Assembly: GCA_035534615.1 (NCBI GenBank)
Contig: DATLRO010000082.1
Location: 89,982 to 153,981 of the forward strand
DNA from: JAGWRA01 sp035534615
GTDB lineage: Bacteria > Acidobacteriota > Vicinamibacteria > Vicinamibacterales > CAVVIG01
DNA length: 64,000 bases
Reading direction: 5' to 3'
The first letter of the stretch is position 1; each line of letters begins with the position of its first letter. Of this stretch, positions 17,357 through 24,972 are shown in pieces. The notes under the pieces were generated by a model. The model saw nothing but the letters and a program-made list of their open reading frames with translations, searched no databases and had not been told where the DNA came from. The position numbers and the translations under genes are program-made.

Positions 17357-19210
17357 CTAAGGCTGCGGTCCGGCGGAGGCCGCCTGCACAAGGCCGGTTC
17401 CCCAGACGATGTTGTTCCCCCAGACGATGTTGTTCCCCCAGACGATGTTGCTCCCCCAGACGATGTTGCTCCCCCAGACGATGTTGTCGCCCCACACGAT
17501 GTTGTCGCCCCAGACGATGTTGCTGCCCCAGACGATGTTGCTCCCCCAGACAATGTTGTCGCCCCAGACAATGTTGTCGCCCCAGACGATGTTCTGCGCC
17601 CAGGCCGCCTGGTCCGCGTCGAACAGGTACCCCCAGACGATGTTGTCGCCCCAGACGATGTTCTGGGCCCACGCCAGCGTCTGGCCGCCAATCGACGTGT
17701 ACGGCGTGACGGAGGAGGTCAGCCAGCCGTCGTGGCCCGATCGCCCGGTGTCGATCGCTCCGGCCAGCGCAATCGCTCCGGCGGCGTTCACTTCGCCGGT
17801 CCCCTGCGTCAGCGCGTCGTACGGCCTGCCGGCCTCGTCGTGCAGCGGAAGCGCCGTGTACTGCAGAATCGCCTTCACGAGGTTCGGCGTCAGCGGCGGT
17901 ACCGCCGCGCCGGTCCGCATGGCCTCCTCGTGCGCCTGGAGCACCAGCGCCACGACACCGCTGGCGACCCCCGTGGCCATGCTCGTGCCGCTCAGCTTCA
18001 GGAACGCGGCGCCGCTCTTCAGCAGGACGCGGTCCGTGGCCAGCTGACGGAACAGGCTCGAGTGCGTGGCGGCATCGGAAATCAGGTCCTGGCCAGGCGC
18101 CACCAGATCCGGCTTCGCGTAGCCGTCATACCACGTCGGACCGCGGGAGCTGTAAGGCGCCACGCGGTCGTCGTCGCGCGTGACGGTGTTCTGCGTCATC
18201 GCAGCGCCGACGGTGACGGCGTCGGGCGCGTTGCCCGGCGACGTGATCCCGGCGTAGCCCGTCTGGTTCGTCTGCGGGTTCGTGCCGTAGTTGCCCGCGG
18301 ACGTGACGACGATCAGACCGGCGTGGACCGCCCGCTCCACCGCCTGCACGAGCGGGTCGCTCGCCGCCGGCTCGAGAATCGGATGGCCGAGCGACAGGTT
18401 GACGACCTGCACGCCCAGCGCGTCCTTGTTCGCCGTGACGAACTCGAGCGCCTTGACGACGTTGCTCGTCAGCCCCTCGCCATGACTGTCGAGCACCTTG
18501 AAGACGGCGAAATGCACGCCCGGCGCGATGCCCGCGTACTCGCCGTCGGACAGGACGCCGCTTGCCCCGATCAGGCCGGCGACCTGCGTCCCATGACCGT
18601 AGTCGTCGTACGGCGCGGTCTCGATGCCGCCCCGCGTGAAGTCGTAGAAGGCGGTGATCCGCCCGGAGAAATCCGGCGACGGCTGCAGCCCCGAATCGAT
18701 CAGCGCGACGCCGATGCCCGCCCCGGTGACGCTGTCGTCATTCCACGACGCCGCTGTCGGGCCGAGCCCGAGCGTGGCCCGGAGCGCATCGACGACGTCG
18801 CCCGTGACAGACCTGCCCCCGCGGGCGCCGCGCCGACGGTCGGCATCGAACCGGCGCCGCCCCTCGGCGGTGACGATCGCGTCGCTCGAGACCGACACCA
18901 CATTCGGGTTGTCGGCGAGCGCCTGAATGGCTTCGCCCGAGGCGTCGACCGCCAGGACGTGCAGGGCAGCAGAGTCGAGCGTCACGGCTTCTCCCCGCGC
19001 CTCCAGCATCTTGCGGAGAATCTCCCGTGAGCCCGGCGCCACGCGCACGATGATTCGCGCGTGCTCGCCCGGATGTCCGAGCACCCGGCGCACGGCCCGG
19101 TCCACCGTGGCGTGATGTGCGTCTCGTGTGGGTCCGGCCTGCGCCGCCCCGGTCAGCGGCAGCCACAGCAGGGCCACCGCGAGCATCAAGGACGTTTTAA
19201 CAGACTTCAT
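17357..19210 (-). CDS. Secreted S8 subtilisin-like protease with C-terminal NIVWG repeats
   Basis: A 617-aa extracellular serine protease. Signal peptide: MKSVKTSLMLAVALLWLPLT ending TGAAQA. Residues of about 30-120 form an inhibitor-I9-like propeptide (ARIIVRVAPGSREILRKMLE, then NVVSVSSDAIV). The triad is Asp in GVALIDSGLQPSPDF, His in DDYGHGTQVAGLIG and Ser in LSGTSMATGVASGVVAL; the oxyanion Asn region is TSAGNYGTNPQ. The last 95 residues hold 13 copies of the pentapeptide NIVWG, mostly spaced by one Asp, Ser or Asn, encoded by an 18-bp tandem repeat (17401-17670). This tail likely forms a repetitive beta-structure for surface attachment or sorting. That role is inferred. Confidence 0.93.
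   Translation of the reverse strand: MKSVKTSLMLAVALLWLPLTGAAQAGPTRDAHHATVDRAVRRVLGHPGEHARIIVRVAPGSREILRKMLEARGEAVTLDSAALHVLAVDASGEAIQALADNPNVVSVSSDAIVTAEGRRRFDADRRRGARGGRSVTGDVVDALRATLGLGPTAASWNDDSVTGAGIGVALIDSGLQPSPDFSGRITAFYDFTRGGIETAPYDDYGHGTQVAGLIGASGVLSDGEYAGIAPGVHFAVFKVLDSHGEGLTSNVVKALEFVTANKDALGVQVVNLSLGHPILEPAASDPLVQAVERAVHAGLIVVTSAGNYGTNPQTNQTGYAGITSPGNAPDAVTVGAAMTQNTVTRDDDRVAPYSSRGPTWYDGYAKPDLVAPGQDLISDAATHSSLFRQLATDRVLLKSGAAFLKLSGTSMATGVASGVVALVLQAHEEAMRTGAAVPPLTPNLVKAILQYTALPLHDEAGRPYDALTQGTGEVNAAGAIALAGAIDTGRSGHDGWLTSSVTPYTSIGGQTLAWAQNIVWGDNIVWGYLFDADQAAWAQNIVWGDNIVWGDNIVWGSNIVWGSNIVWGDNIVWGDNIVWGSNIVWGSNIVWGNNIVWGNNIVWGTGLVQAASAGPQP
17401..17670 (-). repeat. 18-bp tandem repeat encoding [D/S/N]NIVWG
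   Basis: Thirteen copies of the NIVWG codons, interrupted once by a unique YLFDADQAAWAQ segment. Copies differ mainly at the codon before NIVWG (Asp, Ser, Asn or Gln) and at a few third positions (ACGATG against ACAATG). This points to recent unit duplication with selection on the protein. It is in frame inside the protease gene. Confidence 0.95.
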
Positions 19211-19462
19211 ACGACAGAAGGGACAGCAAATCGCCCGCCAGCAGCGCCGATCGGCCCTCGCCTGCCGTAAGCCCTTTCAAGTCAGGTCGTTACTTCATTG
19301 TCATCGATTCGTCCGGCCGGGCCCGGCAGGCCGCGGGCGCACACCCCCGGGTGTCGCACGCCACCGTTAACCCTCGCGGGCGCTGTCACTTCCCCGGTCT
19401 TGACGATTCAGCACACGCGTGTGCGCCATGGCACACGAGGGAAGCGCTGACGCCTGCCCCGA
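19211..19462. other. Intergenic region between the response regulator and the subtilase
   Basis: No gene is seen. A perfect 14-bp palindrome, GCACACGCGTGTGC, lies at 19411-19424 and could bind a dimeric regulator. Nothing else is supported. Confidence 0.4.
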
Positions 19463-19921
19463 TCACTCGGGCAGCTCAGACGAATCAATCGGCGGGAGCG
19501 CGTCGGACTGCAGTACCAGGCGGATTTCGAGCGCGATCGTCTCGGGCAGGCAGGGCTTGGCCACGAAGGCATCGCAGCCGCATTCGCGCGCCCGCTGCCG
19601 GGCGGCGCCGTCCATCGAGAAGCCGGTCATGGCAATCACGCGGACGCGGGCGGTGCGGGGGTCGCGCTTCAGCTGGCGCATCACTTCCCAGCCGTCGATG
19701 TCCGGCAGCTGGAGATCCATGAGGATGACGTCGGGATTCAGCGCCGCGGCCTGCTTCAGCGCGGCGTGGCCATCGGCCGCTTCGGCGGCGCGGAAGCCGG
19801 ACATGCTCAGGCCTTCCAGCACCCATTCGCGGATCGCCGGGTCGTCATCGACCACCAGCACCAGCGGGCCCTGCGGCAGCCCGGCCCGCCTGGCCTCGTC
19901 TCTCGAGAAGTCGTCCGTCAT
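19463..19921 (-). CDS. Single-domain response regulator
   Basis: A 152-aa stand-alone receiver (CheY/DivK-like). Start ATG 19919-19921 follows GAGGA; a GTG 18 nt upstream is less likely. Acidic pocket: VLVVDDDPAIREWV. Phospho-acceptor Asp: DVILMDLQLPDIDGWEVM. Switch Thr: RVIAMTGFS. Conserved Lys: DAFVAKPCLPETI. There is no output domain, so it must act by protein contact or phosphorelay. No histidine kinase is in the window. It lies 36 bp downstream of the MFS gene on the same strand. Confidence 0.92.
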   Translation of the reverse strand: MTDDFSRDEARRAGLPQGPLVLVVDDDPAIREWVLEGLSMSGFRAAEAADGHAALKQAAALNPDVILMDLQLPDIDGWEVMRQLKRDPRTARVRVIAMTGFSMDGAARQRARECGCDAFVAKPCLPETIALEIRLVLQSDALPPIDSSELPE

Positions 19922-19957
19922 CGAAGTCCTCGCTGCCACCCGGGGGTCGTCTTCGGT

Positions 19958-21199
19958 TCAGTCGATGCGCCGCACGGCCGGATCGAGCGTCGCCGCCGCG
20001 GTCACGGCGACGACGAACGCACCGGCCGCGGCGAACATCAGCGTCGCATGCGTGGCGGCCACGGCCCCGGCCGCCACGTACGACACCGGCGTCAGCCCGA
20101 TCGACGCGAACATCATCAGGCTCATGATGCGCCCGAGCATGTCGTGCGGCGCCATCGCCTGGAGCCACGCCACGAACACGACATTCAGGAACCCGGAGCC
20201 GAAGCCGATGAGCGCCAGCAGCGCCGAGGCCACGGCGACGCTCGAAGCGAAGCCGAGCGCCGCGAGGCAGAGGCCGACGGCGGCGCAGATCGCCAGCCAC
20301 GTCAGGCCGCGGTGGCGCCTCTGGCGGACCAGGCCGGCCAGGAGCGCGCCGGCGAGCGCGCCGCCGCCGAGCGCCGACAGCATGAGGCCGAAGCCGGCCG
20401 CGCCGCCGAACCGCTGCTCCGCGACGACCGCCAGGCCGACGGTCGACGGCCCGGCCGACGCCAGGCTCAGCCCGGCCGACAGCAGCAGGAGCCCTCGGGC
20501 CGGCGGGAACCGCCACACGAGCGCCACGCCCCGGCGGACGTCGGCCATGAGAAGGGCGCGGTCGATCGGCGCGAGCGGCTCACCGCCGGCGAGCCCGCGC
20601 CCGCCCATCATCACGAACAGCGTCGCCGCCGCGAACACGAACGTGGCGGCGTCAATCGCAAAGGCGGCCGCCGTCCCGGCCGTGGCCACGACGACGCCCG
20701 CCGCGGCCGGCCCGACGAGGCTGCTGACCTGGGACGAGCTCTGCATCAGGCTGTTCGCCGCCGGCAGGTCTCCGGTGTCGACGAGCATCGTCAGCAGCGT
20801 CTGGAACGCCGGGTACGAGAAGGCGTCGACGATGCCGAAGAGGGCCGCCAGTACGTACAGCTGCCACATCCGCAGCGCACCGATCGCCACCAGCAGCGCG
20901 AGGCTGCCGACCAGCACGGCGCGCGCGACGTTCGAATAGAACGTGATCGACCGGGGCGGCACCCGATCCGTGACCGCGCCGCCGAGCAGCATCAGCGCGG
21001 CGCGCGGGACGGCCGACAGCGTCAGGACGGCGCCGACCTGAAGCGCCGAGTGCGTCAGGCCGAGGACGACCCACGGCACCGCGACGGTGAAGAACTGGTC
21101 GCCGAGCAGCGATACCGCCGAGCCGGACCAGACGAGCCGGAAGTCGCGGGAGGCCAGCGGCTTCCAGATCGGCACGCGCCGGTGCGGCTCCTGCGTCAA
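19958..21199 (-). CDS. MFS transporter (MFS_3/EntS-like)
   Basis: A 413-aa inner-membrane transporter with about 12 hydrophobic segments. It opens PIWKPLASRDFRLVWSGSAV and SLLGDQFFTVAVPWVVLGLT, the usual start of the enterobactin-exporter-like branch (FRxxWxGxxxSxxGD). A-motif-like GGAVTDRVPPRSITFYSN is between TM2 and TM3. Members export siderophores, macrolides or other small molecules; the substrate is unknown. It is the middle gene of a probable S9 peptidase-MFS-response regulator unit (gaps of 57 and 36 bp). Confidence 0.88.
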   Translation of the reverse strand: MTQEPHRRVPIWKPLASRDFRLVWSGSAVSLLGDQFFTVAVPWVVLGLTHSALQVGAVLTLSAVPRAALMLLGGAVTDRVPPRSITFYSNVARAVLVGSLALLVAIGALRMWQLYVLAALFGIVDAFSYPAFQTLLTMLVDTGDLPAANSLMQSSSQVSSLVGPAAAGVVVATAGTAAAFAIDAATFVFAAATLFVMMGGRGLAGGEPLAPIDRALLMADVRRGVALVWRFPPARGLLLLSAGLSLASAGPSTVGLAVVAEQRFGGAAGFGLMLSALGGGALAGALLAGLVRQRRHRGLTWLAICAAVGLCLAALGFASSVAVASALLALIGFGSGFLNVVFVAWLQAMAPHDMLGRIMSLMMFASIGLTPVSYVAAGAVAATHATLMFAAAGAFVVAVTAAATLDPAVRRID

Positions 21200-21256
21200 C
21201 GCCCCTTCCCTGCCGCGGCCCGGGCGCCCGCACCGCCCGGGACCCGGCCGCCGGCC

Positions 21257-23230
21257 TCACTGCAGATAGTGGTCGAACCAGGCGACGAGACGCTCTTCGA
21301 TGTCGCGCTGGTCCTTGCGCTTCACGATCGCGTGCCCCTCGCCCCGGTAGATGACCAGTTCGGTCGGCACGCCCAGCGTCTTCAGCGCGTGCCAGAACTC
21401 GTACCCCTGCGGCGTCGGCACTTCCGAATCGCGGTCGCCGTGCAGCACGAGCGTCGGCGTCCGGACGTTCCTGATGAACGTGATCGGCGACGAGCGCGCG
21501 TAGATGGCCGGGTCGTCGTACACGGAGGCGCCGAAGAACGGGATCATCCACTGATCGATCCGGTTCTCGCCGTAGTAACTCTGCCAGTTCGCCACCCCGG
21601 CGCCGGCGACCGCGGCCTTGAATCGATGCGTCTGCGTCACCGCCCACATCGTCATGTAGCCGCCATAGCTCCAGCCCATGATCCCCACCCGCGCGGGATC
21701 CACCGGCGCCGCCTTCACCACGGCATCCACGCCGGTCAGGATGTCCCGCAGGTCGCCGTAGCCGAAATCCTTGACGTTCGCGCGGGTGAACGCCTCGCCC
21801 TGGCCGTAGCTGCCGCGCGGATTCGGCAGGAAGACGAAATACCCCTCGCTCGGCAGGACAGCGTTCCAGCGCACCGGCCAGCCCGGCCGGTTCGCGGACG
21901 AGGGCCCCCCGTGCACCGACACCACCATCGGATAACGCCGCCCCGGCTGCACCTCGCGCGGCGCAATCAGCCAGCCCTGCACGTGGAAGCCGTCGTTCAT
22001 CCACCGGATGCTCCGCCCCTTGCCCCAGAGCGGATGAATCCGGTCGTTGACGTGCGTGACCGGCTGCCACGCGCCGATCGGACCGGCCTCGACCTCCGGC
22101 GGCTGTTCGATCGACTGGTGCACGGCGGCCGACATCGTGCCGGTGCGCGCCACGCTGAAGCTCGACAGCAGCGCCGGTCCGGTCCACAGCGAGGTCATCT
22201 TCCCCGACGCCGGATCCAGCGTCGCCAGGCCCCGGTCGCCGTCGACGTCCTCGGCCATCAGGATGTCGCCCGACGACCGCCACACGAACCAGTTCGTCGT
22301 GGCCTTCATGCCGGGCGTCAGATTCCGCGCCGGCCCTCCGCCAGCCGGCACGGCGTAGATGTCCCCGCCGGTCGCCCCCTGGTCGCTCATCAGCCCGTGG
22401 ATCACCGCGACCGTCCGGCCGTCCGGCGACCAGCGCGGATTGCCGATCTGCAGCGGCGGCTTCCAGATCGACCGCGTCTCGCCGCTGGCGACGTCGATCG
22501 TGTAGAGCTGCGCGATCCAGTAATTGTCCGTCCCCGAGCCGACGGCCGCCTCGGCGGCGAATCGCCTGCCGTCCGGCGACCAGTCGTATTCGTAGACGTA
22601 CAGGTTCTTGGGGCTCACCTGCCGGAGCTGCCCGGTCCGGAGGTCGACAACGGCGAGCCGCTGCTCGTCAATGCGCTCCCCGACGACCCCGGAATCGGGC
22701 TTGTAGGCCACCAGCGCGCCGGTCGCCTGCGCCGATCCCTTCGTGAACAGCAGGGCGATCGCGCGTCCGTCCGGCGCCCACCGCGGCCGGGCGAGCTGCC
22801 CCGTCACGTGCGTCAGGCGGCGGGCCGGCCCACCCGACGCCAACGCCACGTACACCTGGAGCTGGTGACCGCCGGCCGCGTCCGACAGGAACGCGAGCTG
22901 CCGCCCATCGGGCGCCCAGACGACACTGCCCTCGTGATACGCCTGGCCGCCGGTGCCGGCGGTCACGCGACGCGGTGTGCCGTCCGGCAGCGTCTCGACG
23001 TAGATGGCGGACAGGCTCTCGTGGCCGCGCTGATCGCGCACCCGCTGGACCCACGCGACCTGGCGGCCATCCGGCGCGATCGCCACGCGCGCGAAGCTGT
23101 GGACACGATCCAGCAGCTGGAGCACCTGGCCGGTCGAGGGACGGGCGGGCGGGGCCGCGGCCGCCGGCAGCGCCAGGGCCAGCATCAGCGCCGCCGACAC
23201 CCCCGTCAGGCGACGCGCTCTCGATGTCAC
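21257..23230 (-). CDS. Secreted S9 prolyl-oligopeptidase-family peptidase
   Basis: A 657-aa dipeptidyl-peptidase/acylaminoacyl-peptidase-like enzyme. The GTG at 23228-23230 is chosen because AGAGGAG precedes it and a signal peptide follows (RRLTGVSAALMLALALPAAA); upstream sequence is non-coding in style. Residues of about 35-390 form a WD40-like propeller (repeated WAPDGRQLAF, WSPDGRRFAA, WSPDGRTVAV). The alpha/beta-hydrolase domain has Ser in GIMGWSYGGYMTMWA, Asp in LVLHGDRDSEVP and His in RGEGHAIVKRKDQ. It probably acts periplasmically in peptide degradation. A minus-strand TATAAT (plus ATTATA, 23291-23296) lies 60 bp upstream. Confidence 0.93.
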   Translation of the reverse strand: MTSRARRLTGVSAALMLALALPAAAAPPARPSTGQVLQLLDRVHSFARVAIAPDGRQVAWVQRVRDQRGHESLSAIYVETLPDGTPRRVTAGTGGQAYHEGSVVWAPDGRQLAFLSDAAGGHQLQVYVALASGGPARRLTHVTGQLARPRWAPDGRAIALLFTKGSAQATGALVAYKPDSGVVGERIDEQRLAVVDLRTGQLRQVSPKNLYVYEYDWSPDGRRFAAEAAVGSGTDNYWIAQLYTIDVASGETRSIWKPPLQIGNPRWSPDGRTVAVIHGLMSDQGATGGDIYAVPAGGGPARNLTPGMKATTNWFVWRSSGDILMAEDVDGDRGLATLDPASGKMTSLWTGPALLSSFSVARTGTMSAAVHQSIEQPPEVEAGPIGAWQPVTHVNDRIHPLWGKGRSIRWMNDGFHVQGWLIAPREVQPGRRYPMVVSVHGGPSSANRPGWPVRWNAVLPSEGYFVFLPNPRGSYGQGEAFTRANVKDFGYGDLRDILTGVDAVVKAAPVDPARVGIMGWSYGGYMTMWAVTQTHRFKAAVAGAGVANWQSYYGENRIDQWMIPFFGASVYDDPAIYARSSPITFIRNVRTPTLVLHGDRDSEVPTPQGYEFWHALKTLGVPTELVIYRGEGHAIVKRKDQRDIEERLVAWFDHYLQ

Positions 23231-23337
23231 GGTTCGCTCCTCTCGGGCGGCGCAGGGACGGGCCGCACCGGTCACACTCCTGCCGGCGCGATTATAGCCG
23301 CGATCGCGCGACCCTGACGGCCGATCTGCACGAGTGG

Positions 23338-24315
23338 TCAGTGCGTGGAACGCAGGCGGGGGGTCCGGCCGGTGGTCAGGTCGCAGTACATCCCGGCCGA
23401 TTCGCACGAATCGACCTCGATCTGGACAGTGGCGTGCCAGATGCCGAAGCGATGGCCCAGCGCGGAGGACACCTCATGCAGGATCGTCTGGCCGGCGCGC
23501 GTGCGGCCCTTGTCGATGAGCACGTGACAGCTGCACGCGACGATTCCCGACGAAATCGTCCACACGTGCAGATCGTGGACGTCCTGCACGCCGCCGACCG
23601 CGCGGATCGTCTGCTCGACGCGGGCCATGTCGAGCCCGGCCGGCGTCCCCTCGAGCAGGACGGTGACGCTCTCGCGCAGGATGCCCCACGAGCTCCAGAG
23701 AATCAGCGCCGCGATGAGCAGCGAGACCACCGGGTCGGCCAGCGAGGACCCGGTCGTCGCCACGACGATGCCGGCGCCGACGACGCCGAGCGAGGCCACG
23801 GCGTCGCCGATCATGTGCACGTAGGCGCTCCGCACGTTCAGATCGTGACGGCCGCCGTGCAGCCAGACGCTGATGACGAGGTTGAGGACGAAGGCGACGG
23901 CCGCCACCCCGATCATCACGGCGCTGTGCACGGCCGTCGGTGCCTGCAGCCGCCGGATGCCTTCCCAGAGAATCCCGAGCGAGATGACGACGAGGGTGAC
24001 GGCGTTGATGAGCGCGGCCAGGATCCCGACCCGGTGGTAGCCGAACGTCATGCCGGCGTGCGCGGGCCGGCGCGCAATCCAGACGGCATACCACGACAGG
24101 CCGAGGGCCGCGGCGTCAGCCAGGTTGTGTCCCGCGTCCGACATGAGCGCGAGACTGTGGGCGAACCAGCCCGCCAGCGCCTCGACGCCCACGAAGGCCA
24201 GCGTCAGGACGAGCGCCGGCGCCAGACGACCGGCCGATGCGGTCACGGCCGCGTGGCCGTGGTCGTGCGCATGGCCGCCGGAGTGATCGTGGTTGTGAGC
24301 GTGGTCGTGGACCAT
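23338..24315 (-). CDS. Cation diffusion facilitator (CzcD/ZitB-like metal exporter)
   Basis: A 325-aa proton-coupled efflux protein for Zn2+ and related divalent metals. The N-terminus is His-rich (MVHDHAHNHDHSGGHAHDHG), as in CzcD. Six TM segments follow. The metal site is SLALMSDAGHNLADAAALGL on TM2 (HxxxD style) and VHMIGDAVASLGVVGAGIVV on TM5 (HxxxD). A C-terminal cytoplasmic ferredoxin-like domain contains VQDVHDLHVWTISSGIVACS. A bactofilin gene lies 93 bp upstream in the same orientation; no metal-responsive regulator is adjacent. Confidence 0.93.
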   Translation of the reverse strand: MVHDHAHNHDHSGGHAHDHGHAAVTASAGRLAPALVLTLAFVGVEALAGWFAHSLALMSDAGHNLADAAALGLSWYAVWIARRPAHAGMTFGYHRVGILAALINAVTLVVISLGILWEGIRRLQAPTAVHSAVMIGVAAVAFVLNLVISVWLHGGRHDLNVRSAYVHMIGDAVASLGVVGAGIVVATTGSSLADPVVSLLIAALILWSSWGILRESVTVLLEGTPAGLDMARVEQTIRAVGGVQDVHDLHVWTISSGIVACSCHVLIDKGRTRAGQTILHEVSSALGHRFGIWHATVQIEVDSCESAGMYCDLTTGRTPRLRSTH

Positions 24316-24408
24316 CGCGGTGACCGCCAGGCAGACGGCTCCCGAGGACGCCGTCAGCTGATGATGACGCGGCCGGCGGCGCCTGTCCAGTCCACCCCCC
24401 GCCCGGGA

Positions 24409-24786
24409 TCAGCCGTTGGCGGCCCGCGCCAGCGGCGCGGTCTGCCGGATCGGCACGACCTCGCCGGCGCGCCGGGGCATGCCCGGCATGTCGATCCGCC
24501 CGTGGAAGACCGCGCCGTCCTGCATGGCGATGCGCGGGGCCGACACGTCCCCTTCGATCGACCCGTCCTGGCAGACTTCCACCCGGTCGGTCGCCGTGAC
24601 CTCGCCTGTCAGCGCACCGGCCACCCGCACCGCCTTGGCCGACACTTTCGCGAAGATCTTCGCGTCCGGCGCGATGGTCACCAGATGGTCGCGGACGTCG
24701 ATCGTCCCCTCGACCCGGCCGGCAATCTCGATGTTTTCCGCCGCCGTAATGGTCCCTTTGATGACTACTGACCGCCCGATGCTCAT
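24409..24786 (-). CDS. Bactofilin (polymer-forming cytoskeletal protein)
   Basis: A 125-aa bactofilin. These proteins self-assemble without nucleotide into membrane-associated filaments that organise cell-wall synthesis, shape or motility. The right-handed beta-helix core is SVVIKGTITAAENIEIAGRV, then TIAPDAKIFAKVSAKAVRVA and RVEVCQDGSIEGDVSAPRIA, each strand ending at a small/hydrophobic register. The ATG at 24784-24786 is placed by a complete AGGAGGTGA Shine-Dalgarno 8 nt upstream (24795-24803), the strongest ribosome site seen in the window, suggesting high expression. The tail PRRAGEVVPIRQTAPLARAA is disordered. Confidence 0.9.
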   Translation of the reverse strand: MSIGRSVVIKGTITAAENIEIAGRVEGTIDVRDHLVTIAPDAKIFAKVSAKAVRVAGALTGEVTATDRVEVCQDGSIEGDVSAPRIAMQDGAVFHGRIDMPGMPRRAGEVVPIRQTAPLARAANG

Positions 24787-24972
24787 GATGCGGCTCACCT
24801 CCTGTCCGGCACGGCTGACAGGCTGGCAAAGACCATACCCGCTCCGCCCCGGGCGTCGAGACCGGATTTCCGTTCTACTTTCCACGAATCGGCAGCACGC
24901 CGGCAGGCGGCCAGCGCCTGCCGTTACAAAACCGGCACCTCCGGACGATTCTGTGACCGGACCTCCCCGCCG

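Noticed and set aside
17401..17670. Regular 18-bp repeats that could be taken for a CRISPR-like or minisatellite array
   Set aside because: There are no unique spacers, the unit is a multiple of three, and it encodes NIVWG in frame at the end of a complete protease gene.
1723..19274. A shared 12-bp GCCGTAAGCCCT at about 1724 and 19264
   Set aside because: Twelve bases with only moderate flanking similarity in a 64-kb GC-rich window is too weak to claim an element.
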